A stretch of DNA of 34,593 nucleotides from Desulfocapsaceae bacterium (lineage in GTDB: Bacteria > Desulfobacterota > Desulfobulbia > Desulfobulbales > Desulfocapsaceae), in contig JAQVER010000041.1 in NCBI GenBank assembly GCA_028697885.1, positions 1-34,593 of the forward strand. Direction: 5' to 3'. Below, in pieces: positions 10,960-19,248 of the stretch (position 1 is its first letter; each line of letters begins with the position of its first letter). The notes below the pieces were generated by a model. The model searched no databases. It saw only the letters and a program-made list of their open reading frames with translations, and was not told the DNA's origin. The translations under genes and the position numbers were made by a program.

Positions 10960-11628
10960 TTAATCCTCAAAGACCTCAGGTGAATGGCGGATGATCTCGG
11001 CATTCACCAGATAAATGACATCTTCCGCAATATTTGTGGCATGATCGGCAATCCGTTCCAGATGACGGCTGACGGAGAGATTATGCAGCAGGATATTGAT
11101 ATTAATTGGATCTTTTGCCAACTCCTCCTTAACCAGAGCATACATGTCCCGGTTCATGGCATCCACCCGATCATCCTCGGCACGCACCCGATGTGCCTTC
11201 TGCACATCCAGGTTAACCAAGGCCTCAATACTACGGGTAAGCATGCCTTCCACGGTATGCATCATGGCGCTCATATCAAAGCCGATGCTTATTCCCGGCT
11301 GTTCAATAAGATAACTGCTGCGTTCGGCAATACCAACAGCCAGATCACCCACCCGCTCCAGTTCATTATTGATCTTCAAGACGGCAATAATAAAACGGAG
11401 ATCGCTGGCCACCGGCTGATGAAGAGCCAGAATTTTCAAGCAATCCTCTTCTATATTAACCTCCAACTGATCAATTTCATGATCTCCGGAAAGTACAGCC
11501 TGCGCCATCTGCTGATTGCGGTTGATAAGTGAAACCGTAGCCCGATAGACCCGATCTTCCACCTCAGTCCCCATATAGATGATTTTTTCCTTGAGCGCAT
11601 CGATTTCTTTCTGCAAGTGCTGTGACAT
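10960..11628 (-). CDS. phoU: Phosphate signalling/transport regulator PhoU
   Basis: Peripheral regulator that links the Pst transporter to PhoR-type kinase control and limits phosphate uptake. The 222-residue protein is all alpha-helical with two PhoU repeats; typical segments are DHEIDQLEVNIEEDCLKILALHQPVASDLRFI in repeat one (shown here only by its core DLRFI) and HLERIADHATNIAEDVIYLV in repeat two, whose E/D-rich helices bind metal. It is the last gene of the pst operon, ten bases after pstB. No phoB or phoR gene is in the window. Confidence 0.95.
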   Translation of the reverse strand: MSQHLQKEIDALKEKIIYMGTEVEDRVYRATVSLINRNQQMAQAVLSGDHEIDQLEVNIEEDCLKILALHQPVASDLRFIIAVLKINNELERVGDLAVGIAERSSYLIEQPGISIGFDMSAMMHTVEGMLTRSIEALVNLDVQKAHRVRAEDDRVDAMNRDMYALVKEELAKDPININILLHNLSVSRHLERIADHATNIAEDVIYLVNAEIIRHSPEVFED

Positions 11629-11638
11629 AATCTCCCCT

Positions 11639-12424
11639 TCAACCGAAACGGCCGGTTATATAATCTTCCGTCTGTTTTTCCCGTGGTTTGGTAAATATCT
11701 TCTTGGTGGCATTAAATTCCACCAGATGCCCTTCATAGAAAAAGGCGGTATAGTCTGAGATACGGGCGGCCTGCTGCATATTATGGGTTACGATAACGAT
11801 CGTATACTCATTGCGCAACTCGCCGATCAGATCTTCGATGCGAATGGTTGATTTCGGATCAAGGGCAGAGGCCGGTTCATCCATAAGCAGGATCTCTGGC
11901 CCTACGGCCAATGCCCTGGCAATACAGAGACGCTGCTGCTGCCCACCCGACAATCCCAGGGCATTGCTCTCCAGCCGGTCCTTCACCTCATCCCACAAGG
12001 CGGAACGGATCAGACTTTTTTCGACAATCTCGGCCAGTTGCTGCTTATCATGGGTCCCATGGATACGGGGGCCATAGGCCACGTTGTCAAAAATGGACTT
12101 CGGGAAAGGATTGGATTTCTGAAAAACCATCCCCACCTTCCGGCGCAGCCGCACAACATTACTGCCATTTCTATAGATATCCTCGCCGTTGATACGAACA
12201 TCTCCCTCAAGCCGTGTTCCGGCAATGGTATCATTCATCCTATTGAAGATGCGCAGAAAAGTTGACTTGCCACAGCCGGAAGGCCCAATAAAGGCGGTGA
12301 CCCGGCGGCCGGGAATATCCATAGTGATATCAAACAGGGCCTGGGTGGCCCCGTAAAAAAAATTCACTTTACTGGTCGTGATAACATGCTCGGTATCTGC
12401 GGGAAAAGGAGAAGTCTCTACCAT
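11639..12424 (-). CDS. pstB: Phosphate ABC transporter ATP-binding protein
   Basis: ATPase of the PstSCAB high-affinity phosphate importer. The 261-residue protein has Walker [10 protein letters not shown] (residues 47-55), the PstB-typical [11 protein letters not shown]-loop [12 protein letters not shown], signature [16 protein letters not shown], Walker [14 protein letters not shown] and the switch His in VTHNMQQA. The start overlaps the end of pstA by seven bases and phoU follows after ten bases, so the operon is tightly coupled. Identification is firm. Confidence 0.97.
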   Translation of the reverse strand: MVETSPFPADTEHVITTSKVNFFYGATQALFDITMDIPGRRVTAFIGPSGCGKSTFLRIFNRMNDTIAGTRLEGDVRINGEDIYRNGSNVVRLRRKVGMVFQKSNPFPKSIFDNVAYGPRIHGTHDKQQLAEIVEKSLIRSALWDEVKDRLESNALGLSGGQQQRLCIARALAVGPEILLMDEPASALDPKSTIRIEDLIGELRNEYTIVIVTHNMQQAARISDYTAFFYEGHLVEFNATKKIFTKPREKQTEDYITGRFG

Positions 12425-13269
12425 CGATATTTTTTCCTGAAATGAATGCGAATAATGATGGCCCCCAGACTGAGACCGAGAACCAGAAGCAGCAGGACAA
12501 GGGCCGTGGCATACTGCAGCGGCAGCACCTTGTCAGCTTCCGGGTGCTGGGTGGCCAGGATATATAAGTGGTATGGCAGGGCCATAACCTGATCAAAGAT
12601 TGATTTGGGCAGCCTCGGCAGATAAAAGGCGGCAACGGTCAACAGGATGGGTGCTGTCTCGCCGGCTGCCCGGCCGATTCCCAGTATGGATCCGGTGATA
12701 ATACCGGACAGGGAGTAAGGCAGGACATTGGTGCGGATGGTCTCCCACTTGGTGGCACCTAAGGCCAGACTCGCGTCCCTGTAGCCTCGGGGCACAGCCC
12801 GCAAGGCCTCCTCACTGGAGACAATAATCGTGGGCAGAACCATGCAGGCCAGGGTCAGACTGCCGGACAAAATGGAGGTACCAAAATTGAGAAAGAGGAC
12901 AAAAAGCCCCAAACCAAAAAGACCGTAGACAATAGAGGGCACCCCGGCCAGGGTGATAATGGCCAGGCGGATCATGGCGGTAAATCGATTCTGTTCCGCA
13001 TATTCAGAGAGATAGATGGCACTGCATATGCCAAGGGGCAGGGCCACAACAATGGTTCCCGCCAGCAGCGACAAGGTGCCGACAATCGCCGGAAGAATCC
13101 CGCCCTCGGAGCCGCTCTTGCGGGGATACTCGCTAATAAATGCCCAATTCAGGGCCGGCAGCCCATGCCGGACAATATCAAAGAGGATATAGCCGATCAC
13201 CAGGACGATGGAGTACATCACTCCCCTGATCAGAAAATAGGTTATCTGCTCTGACCGTCGTCTGCTCAT
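12418..13269 (-). CDS. pstA: Phosphate ABC transporter permease PstA
   Basis: Inner-membrane channel subunit pairing with PstC. The 283-residue protein has about six hydrophobic segments. An early loop has [19 protein letters not shown], typical of PstA, and the EAA-type coupling loop is [23 protein letters not shown]. It ends with a basic tail ([10 protein letters not shown]). It overlaps pstC by four bases (ATGA) and pstB by seven. Order pstC-pstA-pstB is canonical. Confidence 0.95.
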   Translation of the reverse strand: MSRRRSEQITYFLIRGVMYSIVLVIGYILFDIVRHGLPALNWAFISEYPRKSGSEGGILPAIVGTLSLLAGTIVVALPLGICSAIYLSEYAEQNRFTAMIRLAIITLAGVPSIVYGLFGLGLFVLFLNFGTSILSGSLTLACMVLPTIIVSSEEALRAVPRGYRDASLALGATKWETIRTNVLPYSLSGIITGSILGIGRAAGETAPILLTVAAFYLPRLPKSIFDQVMALPYHLYILATQHPEADKVLPLQYATALVLLLLVLGLSLGAIIIRIHFRKKYRW

Positions 13270-14132
13270 TTCATCATCCCGTATCGAACCAGAACCCTCT
13301 GGGCAATGACATTAAGAACAAAAGTTACTGCCAGCAGCACCAGTCCAATCCAGAACAGGGCCTGATAATGCATACTGCCAAAGGAGACCTCACCCATTTC
13401 CGCAGCAATGGTCGCAGTCATGGTCCGCACCGGGGCCAGCGGCGACCAGGTCATTATCGCAGAGTTTCCGGTGACCATAAGCACGGCCATGGTCTCACCA
13501 ATCACACGCCCCACACCGAGCATAATTGCGGCGATAATTCCAGGCAAAGCTGCAGGAATAATTACCTGAAAGATGGTCTGCAGATCACTGGCGCCCAAAG
13601 CCTGCGAGGCATCCTTATAGGCGCGCGGCACACTCATGATAGCATCTTCAGACAAGGTAATGACCGTAGGAATAGCCATGAGGGTCAGAAGCAAGGCGCC
13701 GGTCAGGGCGGTCAGTCCTGTGCCGAGTCCAAAGAGATTTTTGATCAGCGGTGCCAGAACCACCAGGCCGAAAAAACCAAGAACAACTGAAGGGATACTG
13801 GCCAGCAGCTCAATAAAGGGCTTCAGGATCTCCCGCTCAACGGGACTGGCAATCTCGGCTATATAAATAGCGCCCAACACGGACAGCGGGATGGTGAAGA
13901 GCATGGACAGCCCGGTCACCAAGGCCGAACCAGTCACCAGAGGCAGGATGCCAAAATGTTCCTCAACAAAGGAGACGGGAATCCACTGACGATCAATCAG
14001 CGCGCCAAGCCCTGGCTTCAGGACAAATGGTGCGGACTCCTTCATCAAAAAGATAAAGATGAGCGCAACAAGAAAAATACTGGTTGAGGCCGCGCTCAGC
14101 ATCAAAAGACGCATAGCCTTGTCTTTCCACAT
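13266..14132 (-). CDS. pstC: Phosphate ABC transporter permease PstC
   Basis: Second inner-membrane permease of the Pst system. The 288-residue protein starts with a membrane segment (residues 8-28), then carries FGILPLVTGSALVTGLSMLF, the EREILKPFIELLASIPSVVLGF loop common to PstC, and the EAA-type loop DAIMSVPRAYKDASQALGASDLQT. The late segment GRVIGETMAVLMVTGN is a strong PstC marker. It starts six bases after the pstS stop and overlaps pstA, so translation is coupled. Confidence 0.95.
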   Translation of the reverse strand: MWKDKAMRLLMLSAASTSIFLVALIFIFLMKESAPFVLKPGLGALIDRQWIPVSFVEEHFGILPLVTGSALVTGLSMLFTIPLSVLGAIYIAEIASPVEREILKPFIELLASIPSVVLGFFGLVVLAPLIKNLFGLGTGLTALTGALLLTLMAIPTVITLSEDAIMSVPRAYKDASQALGASDLQTIFQVIIPAALPGIIAAIMLGVGRVIGETMAVLMVTGNSAIMTWSPLAPVRTMTATIAAEMGEVSFGSMHYQALFWIGLVLLAVTFVLNVIAQRVLVRYGMMK

Positions 14133-14137
14133 AAGCG

Positions 14138-15031
14138 TTACTTTACGGCGATATAACCGGTTTCTGTCACAATTTTCTGGCCGGCATCACTGAGACAGAA
14201 ATCGACAAAGGCCTTCACCTCTGGAGAGGAGCTGCCATTGGTGTACAGATAGAGAGGCCGGGCCACCGGGTAGTGACCAGCACGTACGGTTTCATCACTG
14301 GGAAGCACAGCCGCAACGTCATCTGCAGATTTGACCGCCACTATTTTTACCTTGGTTTTCGCATCAAGTGCATAAGCCAGACCAACATAGGCGATAGCCC
14401 CTTTATCTGCTTCCACCGACTGCACCAGAGCCGAGGTGCCTGCCAGAAGCCTGGCCCTGGGCGTATAATCCGCCTTTTTGAGTACATGCTCCTGGAAAAA
14501 GACAAAGGTACCGGAACTTGATTCTCTGGACAAGACGATAATCGGCAGGTCCGGGCCACCAACCTCCTTCCAGTTTGCATATTCGCCGATAAAAATCTTG
14601 CGAAGCTGCTCCATGGAAAGTTCCGCAACCGAGTTTGCAGGATTAACAATAATTGCCAAGCCGTCACGGGCCACAGCGTGCTCCACAAGATCAATTTTTT
14701 TCTGCGCAGCAAGCTCTTTTTCCTTGCCTTGAATCTCACGGGAAGAGGCACAGATATCTGTGGTTCCATTGAGCAGGGCGGCAATTCCCGTACCTGATCC
14801 ACCGCCTGTTACCGAAATCTGGGCATCGGGATTCAGGCCCATAAACTGCTCCGCCCAGGAGCTGGTCAGGTGTACCATGGTGTCAGAGCCCTTAATACTG
14901 ATCATCTTCTGGGAACCGGCCTCACCCCCTGCCTCTCCCTTCGAGCCTTCCTTCTGACCGGAGTCACACGACGTCTGCAGCAGCAGCAGAAGCAGAACAG
15001 CAAGCCATGGAACTATTTTCTTAATTATCAT
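14138..15031 (-). CDS. pstS: Phosphate ABC transporter substrate-binding lipoprotein PstS
   Basis: Periplasmic phosphate-binding subunit. I chose the ATG at 15031 because AGGGGA lies just upstream and the protein then opens with a classical lipoprotein signal (residues 1-22, hydrophobic core then QTSC); an upstream in-frame ATG at 15091 would put 20 polar residues before it. The mature part begins with a Gly/Glu/Ser linker and then the PstS pattern: ISIKGSDTMVHLTSSWAE, SVTGGGSGTGIAALLNGTTDI, SREIQGKE, AVARDGLAIIVNPAN, and SRESSSGTFVFFQE, which contain the phosphate-contacting Ser/Thr/Asp/Arg positions. It has 297 residues. First gene of pstSCAB-phoU, about 126 bases after the predicted transcription start. 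Confidence 0.95.
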   Translation of the reverse strand: MIIKKIVPWLAVLLLLLLQTSCDSGQKEGSKGEAGGEAGSQKMISIKGSDTMVHLTSSWAEQFMGLNPDAQISVTGGGSGTGIAALLNGTTDICASSREIQGKEKELAAQKKIDLVEHAVARDGLAIIVNPANSVAELSMEQLRKIFIGEYANWKEVGGPDLPIIVLSRESSSGTFVFFQEHVLKKADYTPRARLLAGTSALVQSVEADKGAIAYVGLAYALDAKTKVKIVAVKSADDVAAVLPSDETVRAGHYPVARPLYLYTNGSSSPEVKAFVDFCLSDAGQKIVTETGYIAVK

Positions 15032-15163
15032 AGTTTTCCCCTTGTTCGTGATGTGTTCACCTGACAATGCTGAAATCTTCGCACTCTGCAACCAGCAACC
15101 AACCGATCACCGAGTCATAACTTCAGCTCTTCCCAACACCATCTTAATGAAACGTAATAATTT

Positions 15164-15193
15164 AGTATACTCAAGACCCATCAGCCCTGTCAA
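15164..15193 (-). promoter_or_regulatory. Sigma-70-type promoter of the pst operon
   Basis: On the minus strand TTGACA (15193-15188), an 18-base spacer and TATACT (15169-15164) give a near-consensus promoter, about 133 bases ahead of the pstS start. A second TTGACA directly abuts it upstream (15199-15194), so the sequence reads as a tandem six-base repeat. That repeat could be part of an activator site, but it does not match the 11-base period of the enterobacterial Pho box. Strength and regulation are inferred. Confidence 0.72.
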
Positions 15194-15262
15194 TGTCAAC
15201 CCTTTTAGCCGATTCGTTTCATTTCAGGAGTCCTCTTGTTCATCGAGATGACGACCAACAGC

Positions 15263-16327
15263 TTACAACCAGCCGCGTCTCTTGAAAAACCGGATCATCA
15301 CACCAGCCACCAGCAGCAGGACAGCCCAGAAAACAAAGTAACTGTATTTATAATGAAGCTCAGGGAAATATTCAAAATTTGTCCCATAGATCCCGGCAAT
15401 AAAGGTCAAAGGAATGAAAATTGCGGAAAAGATGGTCAGCACCTTCATGATTTCGTTTAACTTGTTGCTCACTCCGGTATTGTAGATATTCATATAATCA
15501 AAAAGCATCTCACGATAGGTGTCAATAATCTCCACCGACTGAAGAGCCAATCCCTGCATATCCTTGAGGAAAGGATCTGTCTTATCGCTTATCAGCTCCG
15601 AATCCAGAAAGTTCAACTGCTGGGTGAGTTCCTTGAACGGCCTGACAGCCTTGCGCATATAGTTCATCTCTCGTTTATAGTGGGTGATCTTTTCCAGCAC
15701 CGCCTGACTCGGACTAAAGAGGACCTCTTCCTCTAGCTCCTCCACCTTCTCCCCCAATTGTTCTATTATAAAAATGTAATTATCAACGACGGTGTCGAGC
15801 AGGGCATAGGCAAGATAATCAACCCCTTCCCCTCTGATCCGTCCTTTCTGCCTGCGGATTCTCTCCCGCACCGGTTCAAAAGTATCACCCGGTTGTTCCT
15901 GAAAGGTAAGAAGAAAGCTCCGTCCCAGTACCATACTCAACTGTTCGCCTGTAACCTTCTCCTGATCCCGGTCAAAACGGAGCATCTTGACGACCAGAAA
16001 GATGCAGTCATCGTATTCCTCCACCTTGGGCCGTTGTCCGGTATGGACAATATCCTCAAGGATCAGGGGGTGGAGCTCATAGCTCCTGCCGATCTCCATA
16101 ATCAGATCAGTGTCGTGCACCCCGTCAACATTGATCCAGGTGGCGGTATCTGTGTTCATGAAACGCTTACCCTCTGCCACCTCTTTCAGTTCAAGTTCAC
16201 ACAGATTGCCCTGATCATAATCCATAACAGTGACCTTGGCCTGCGCAACCTTCTGATTGCCAACAAAGATCACAGAACCGGGCGTCCTGTGCAGACTTGC
16301 CTCATTTTTTTTCAAAAATCGCGCCAT
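15263..16327 (-). CDS. corA: CorA family magnesium/divalent cation transporter
   Basis: Pentameric inner-membrane Mg2+/Co2+ channel. The 354-residue protein has a long cytoplasmic N-domain (VKVTVMDYDQGN-like start, HPLILEDIVHTGQRPKVEEYDD near residue 90) and a C-terminal two-helix membrane part: LTIFSAIFIPLTFIAGIYG then YFVFWAVLLLVAGVMIRFF. The signature before the loop reads Tyr314-Gly-Thr-Asn317 instead of the usual YGMN. The loop EYFPELHYKYSY matches the family. The basic tail KRRGWL is typical. The start follows GAGAGA. It is upstream of pstS on the same strand, but the pst promoter lies between them. Family firm; ion choice uncertain because of the changed motif. Confidence 0.92.
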   Translation of the reverse strand: MARFLKKNEASLHRTPGSVIFVGNQKVAQAKVTVMDYDQGNLCELELKEVAEGKRFMNTDTATWINVDGVHDTDLIMEIGRSYELHPLILEDIVHTGQRPKVEEYDDCIFLVVKMLRFDRDQEKVTGEQLSMVLGRSFLLTFQEQPGDTFEPVRERIRRQKGRIRGEGVDYLAYALLDTVVDNYIFIIEQLGEKVEELEEEVLFSPSQAVLEKITHYKREMNYMRKAVRPFKELTQQLNFLDSELISDKTDPFLKDMQGLALQSVEIIDTYREMLFDYMNIYNTGVSNKLNEIMKVLTIFSAIFIPLTFIAGIYGTNFEYFPELHYKYSYFVFWAVLLLVAGVMIRFFKRRGWL

Positions 16328-16727
16328 ACATCTCTCTCGTTAAGGGGTCTCAGCAAATAAGCTTTGCACTTCTGTTGACTTGGCTGCGCTAAGCAACAAT
16401 GGCCTCGTATAGTTTATACTCCATGAACAGATGAGAACGCATCTATCGATGCTCAAATACTATCGCCAGAGGCAGAAAAGAACAAGCAGATCTCTCCCCA
16501 ACTCGGCAGAATACGTTGAAATAACGCAAATAAAAAAACCGCTTCTGACAGAAATTATCGGCAACGTGCTCAGGGCCAGCAACTGCCTCTTTGGAATGAA
16601 TGGCGCTTCAATCACCTCTTTTGTCACAGAATTATTGCAATCATCGAAGAGATGTGGCAAAAGTCCTATTCTTAAGAGACTGTGCCGCTGACTAGCGGTG
16701 CCATCGAATAATACAAGGAGCATTTAC
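16328..16727. other. 400-base intergenic region between corA and the first Na+/phosphate cotransporter gene
   Basis: It separates divergent corA and the cotransporter. Both strands are open for about 85 codons (16431-16691 plus; 16460-16723 minus), but neither product resembles a known family and neither start has a good ribosome-binding site. A small hairpin, CCGCT (16685-16689) with AGCGG (16694-16698) around GACT, sits shortly before the cotransporter ribosome-binding site AAGGAG. No convincing promoter pair was found. I call no gene here. Confidence 0.4.
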
Positions 16728-18413
16728 ATGACAGTATCAAATATAATAATCACGGTTCTGGGCGGTCTGGCACTGTTTTTGTTCGGCATGAAGACCATGA
16801 GCGACGGTCTGCAGAAAGTGGCAGGGCCAACCATGCGAACCATTCTGTCCAAAATGACGGGAAACCGGTTTTCAGGCGTTCTCACGGGCACCCTGATCAC
16901 ATCGATGGTTCAGTCTTCGAGTGCCACCACGGTGATGCTTATCAGTTTTGTCAGCGCTGAACTGCTGACACTGACTCAGGCAGTCGGGGTTGTCATGGGC
17001 GCCAACATCGGCACCACCATGACCGGCTGGATTGTGGCGCTCTTCGGATTCAAATTTAAAATAATTTTGCTCTCTTTTCCCGCCATTTTCATGGGATTTC
17101 TGCCCCGACTGCTGGGCATGCACAAATTGGCGGACTGGGGCGAAGTTCTGCTGGGGTTCGGCCTACTCTTTCTCGGGCTCGATTTCATGAAAGAATCTGC
17201 TGAAAGCCTCAAGGATTCCGCAGCCATCCTCGCCTTTGTGCAATCCGTAGATGCCTCCACCTTGATGCACCGGATGGGGACAGTGGCCGTCGGCGCAATC
17301 ATAACCATGATTATTCAATCCTCTTCGGCCACCATGACCATCACCATGACCTTGGCCGCGCAGGGCATCATTGATGTGCCTTCGGCTTGTGCGCTCGTTC
17401 TCGGTGAAAACATCGGCACCACTATCACTGCCAATCTTGCAGCCCTGGGGGCCTCCCGCGAAGCCAAGCAGACGGCTGTTTCCCACTCTATTTTCAACCT
17501 GTTCGGGGCTCTATGGGCCATAGTGCTGTTCAATCCTTATCTGCAACTCATCGATTATATTGTTCCTGGCGAGTTGATGGATTCGTCTACCGGCACAGCG
17601 ATTTCCATGGTAGCCCTGGCCGCTCATGTAGCCATGTTCCACACAATGTTTAATGTCATCAACACAGGCCTCTGCCTTCCGTTTGTCAAGCAGATCGCCT
17701 GGGCTGCCAGCAAGATCATTCCGTCTAAGGTGCTGAAAGATCGCCCTATTCTTCAATATTTGGACCCCCATGTCATCAGTTCTCCACCCATGGCACTGCA
17801 CGCCGTACGCCTGGAAGTGCGCAACATGACCTACGAGGTTAAGTCCATGCTCGACAAGGTACTTCTCCTTATCGAGTCACCCGTTGCCAAAATGGGGCTC
17901 GTGGCTGATGCCATCAGTCAATCGGAAAACAAGGTGGATTATCTTGAAAAAGAGATCGTCCAGTATCTGGTGATCATCACTCAGGGCGAAACGTCACGCA
18001 GCGAAGCCCGTGAGATCACCGGCCTGATCGGTGCGGTCCACTATATTGAGCGCATCGGCGATCGTTGTGAGGCCTTGCACAAACTGCTGGCCCGGCGCTA
18101 CGATCAAAAAATTGAGCAATCTGAAGAAGCGACAAAACAGCTTATGGAGATCGGCAACACCACTCGACAGTTCCTGCGACTTATTTCCGATAATCTGGAA
18201 CATCCTTCACCGGAAGTCATGGTCACCGCCCAGAGTCTGGAAAACTCCATTGATGAAATGCGCATACGCATGCGCGACAGCCATATTTCCCGTCTCCACG
18301 AACAATGCTGTTCCGTTGCCAGTGGCCTGATGTTCATAGACATGCTCACCTCTTTTGAAAAAATCGGCGATCACGCCTACAGTGTGGCGCAGGTCCTTGG
18401 TGGTGAGCACTGA
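16728..18413 (+). CDS. Na+/phosphate cotransporter (NptA/PNaS family) with C-terminal PhoU-like domain
   Basis: Inner-membrane Na+-coupled phosphate carrier of 561 residues. Two inverted membrane repeats each contain the family QSSSAT motif: SMVQSSSATTVMLISFV (about residue 60) and MIIQSSSATMTITMTLA (about 195). Each is followed by a GANIGTT or GENIGTT motif. The C-terminal third (about 360-561) is helical and PhoU-like (VHYIERIGDRCEALHKL and FEKIGDHAYSVAQ). The chosen ATG at 16728 has AAGGAG eight bases upstream; a GTG at 16698 is less likely. It is divergent from corA and close to the Pst operon, so one locus holds both ATP-driven and Na+-driven phosphate systems. Confidence 0.92.
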   Translation: MTVSNIIITVLGGLALFLFGMKTMSDGLQKVAGPTMRTILSKMTGNRFSGVLTGTLITSMVQSSSATTVMLISFVSAELLTLTQAVGVVMGANIGTTMTGWIVALFGFKFKIILLSFPAIFMGFLPRLLGMHKLADWGEVLLGFGLLFLGLDFMKESAESLKDSAAILAFVQSVDASTLMHRMGTVAVGAIITMIIQSSSATMTITMTLAAQGIIDVPSACALVLGENIGTTITANLAALGASREAKQTAVSHSIFNLFGALWAIVLFNPYLQLIDYIVPGELMDSSTGTAISMVALAAHVAMFHTMFNVINTGLCLPFVKQIAWAASKIIPSKVLKDRPILQYLDPHVISSPPMALHAVRLEVRNMTYEVKSMLDKVLLLIESPVAKMGLVADAISQSENKVDYLEKEIVQYLVIITQGETSRSEAREITGLIGAVHYIERIGDRCEALHKLLARRYDQKIEQSEEATKQLMEIGNTTRQFLRLISDNLEHPSPEVMVTAQSLENSIDEMRIRMRDSHISRLHEQCCSVASGLMFIDMLTSFEKIGDHAYSVAQVLGGEH

Positions 18414-18480
18414 GCTACGGATTTCAGTTGGAGTTTCCACAACTTTCCCTGCACATCATGGGGACAAAATCGGCAAACGA

Positions 18481-18837
18481 TCATGTCCCCATGATCCTGG
18501 AACGAAAGAGAAAAAACACCGCACCCAGCAGACAAAGCACTGCCCATAGATAATCCAGAGACAACTTCTCCTTCACGTAAAACAGCGAAAAGGGAACAAA
18601 GACAGAGAGGGTCACCACCTCTTGGAGGATCTTCAATTGACCCACATTCATGACCTGATGACCAATGCGGTTGGCTGGAACCTGCAGCAGATACTCAAAC
18701 AAGGCAATCCCCCAACTTACCAAGGCCGCAAAAATCCATGTCCGATGCGCCATATTCGTCAAATGACCATACCAGGCAAAGGTCATGAACACATTGCTGC
18801 AACAGAGTAAAAGTAGAGTGACAATATAAGGATTCAT
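18481..18837 (-). CDS. DUF486 family small membrane protein
   Basis: A 118-residue inner-membrane protein with about four hydrophobic segments, including the family-typical FMTFAWYGHL near residue 15, WIFAALVSWGIALFEYLLQVPANRIG and the final LSLDYLWAVLCLLGAVFFLF. The family is related to small drug/metabolite transporters; function is unknown. The ATG at 18837 is chosen because GGAAGGAG precedes it and the hydrophobic segment starts at once; upstream in-frame starts add a poor N-terminus. It is convergent with the phosphate cotransporter gene and divergent from nhaA. Confidence 0.85.
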   Translation of the reverse strand: MNPYIVTLLLLCCSNVFMTFAWYGHLTNMAHRTWIFAALVSWGIALFEYLLQVPANRIGHQVMNVGQLKILQEVVTLSVFVPFSLFYVKEKLSLDYLWAVLCLLGAVFFLFRSRIMGT

Positions 18838-19248
18838 CTTCTCCTTCCACCTCATACAGTATAAATTAACGAATAAAGTCAAATATTTCGCATCACACAG
18901 TCATGATCCATAAAGATTATTTTTGCGCATGACTCCGAAATCGGACAAAAAAACCATTATGGACAGGCACTACCTGAATTCTGGGCAACAACATGTAATT
19001 CGCCAGTCGACACAGGCACAAAAATAGGCGTTAATTTAAGAATAAGCAATTGCAAATTTTAGGCATTAAAACATATGGCAAGGCGTATTGACATCAATCA
19101 ACGACAGCGACTTACCATAACAGCATAAGCCCCTTGTATAATCCATAAACTTGACATAATCCGATAAGACCATTCTAATAAGCAAAGATCAGATTCTTGG
19201 CAGGATCTGGCAAAACCCTCTTTCTTCTTTTACGTGACAGGACTCCTT
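18838..19248. other. Intergenic region upstream of nhaA
   Basis: About 410 AT-rich bases between the divergent DUF486 and nhaA genes. It holds the nhaA promoter described separately, a second TTGACA at 19088-19093 without a good -10 partner, a 6-base inverted repeat GTCATG/CATGAC (18900-18905 and 18928-18933), and TCCGA/TCGGA (18934-18938 and 18941-18945). I see no gene in it. Confidence 0.5.
19151..19179 (+). promoter_or_regulatory. Sigma-70-type promoter of nhaA
   Basis: TTGACA (19151-19156), 17-base spacer, TCTAAT (19174-19179). This predicts a transcription start near 19186 and a leader of about 63 bases. The leader contains a small potential hairpin, CAGAT/ATCTG around ten bases, before the ribosome-binding region. 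Confidence 0.65.

Noticed and set aside
15175..15205. Enterobacterial Pho box upstream of pstS
   Set aside because: CTGTCA-like words are present, but not with the 11-base period of a Pho box.
16431..16691. 86-codon plus-strand frame before the phosphate cotransporter
   Set aside because: No ribosome-binding site, no family, and an equally long frame opposite; not called as a gene.
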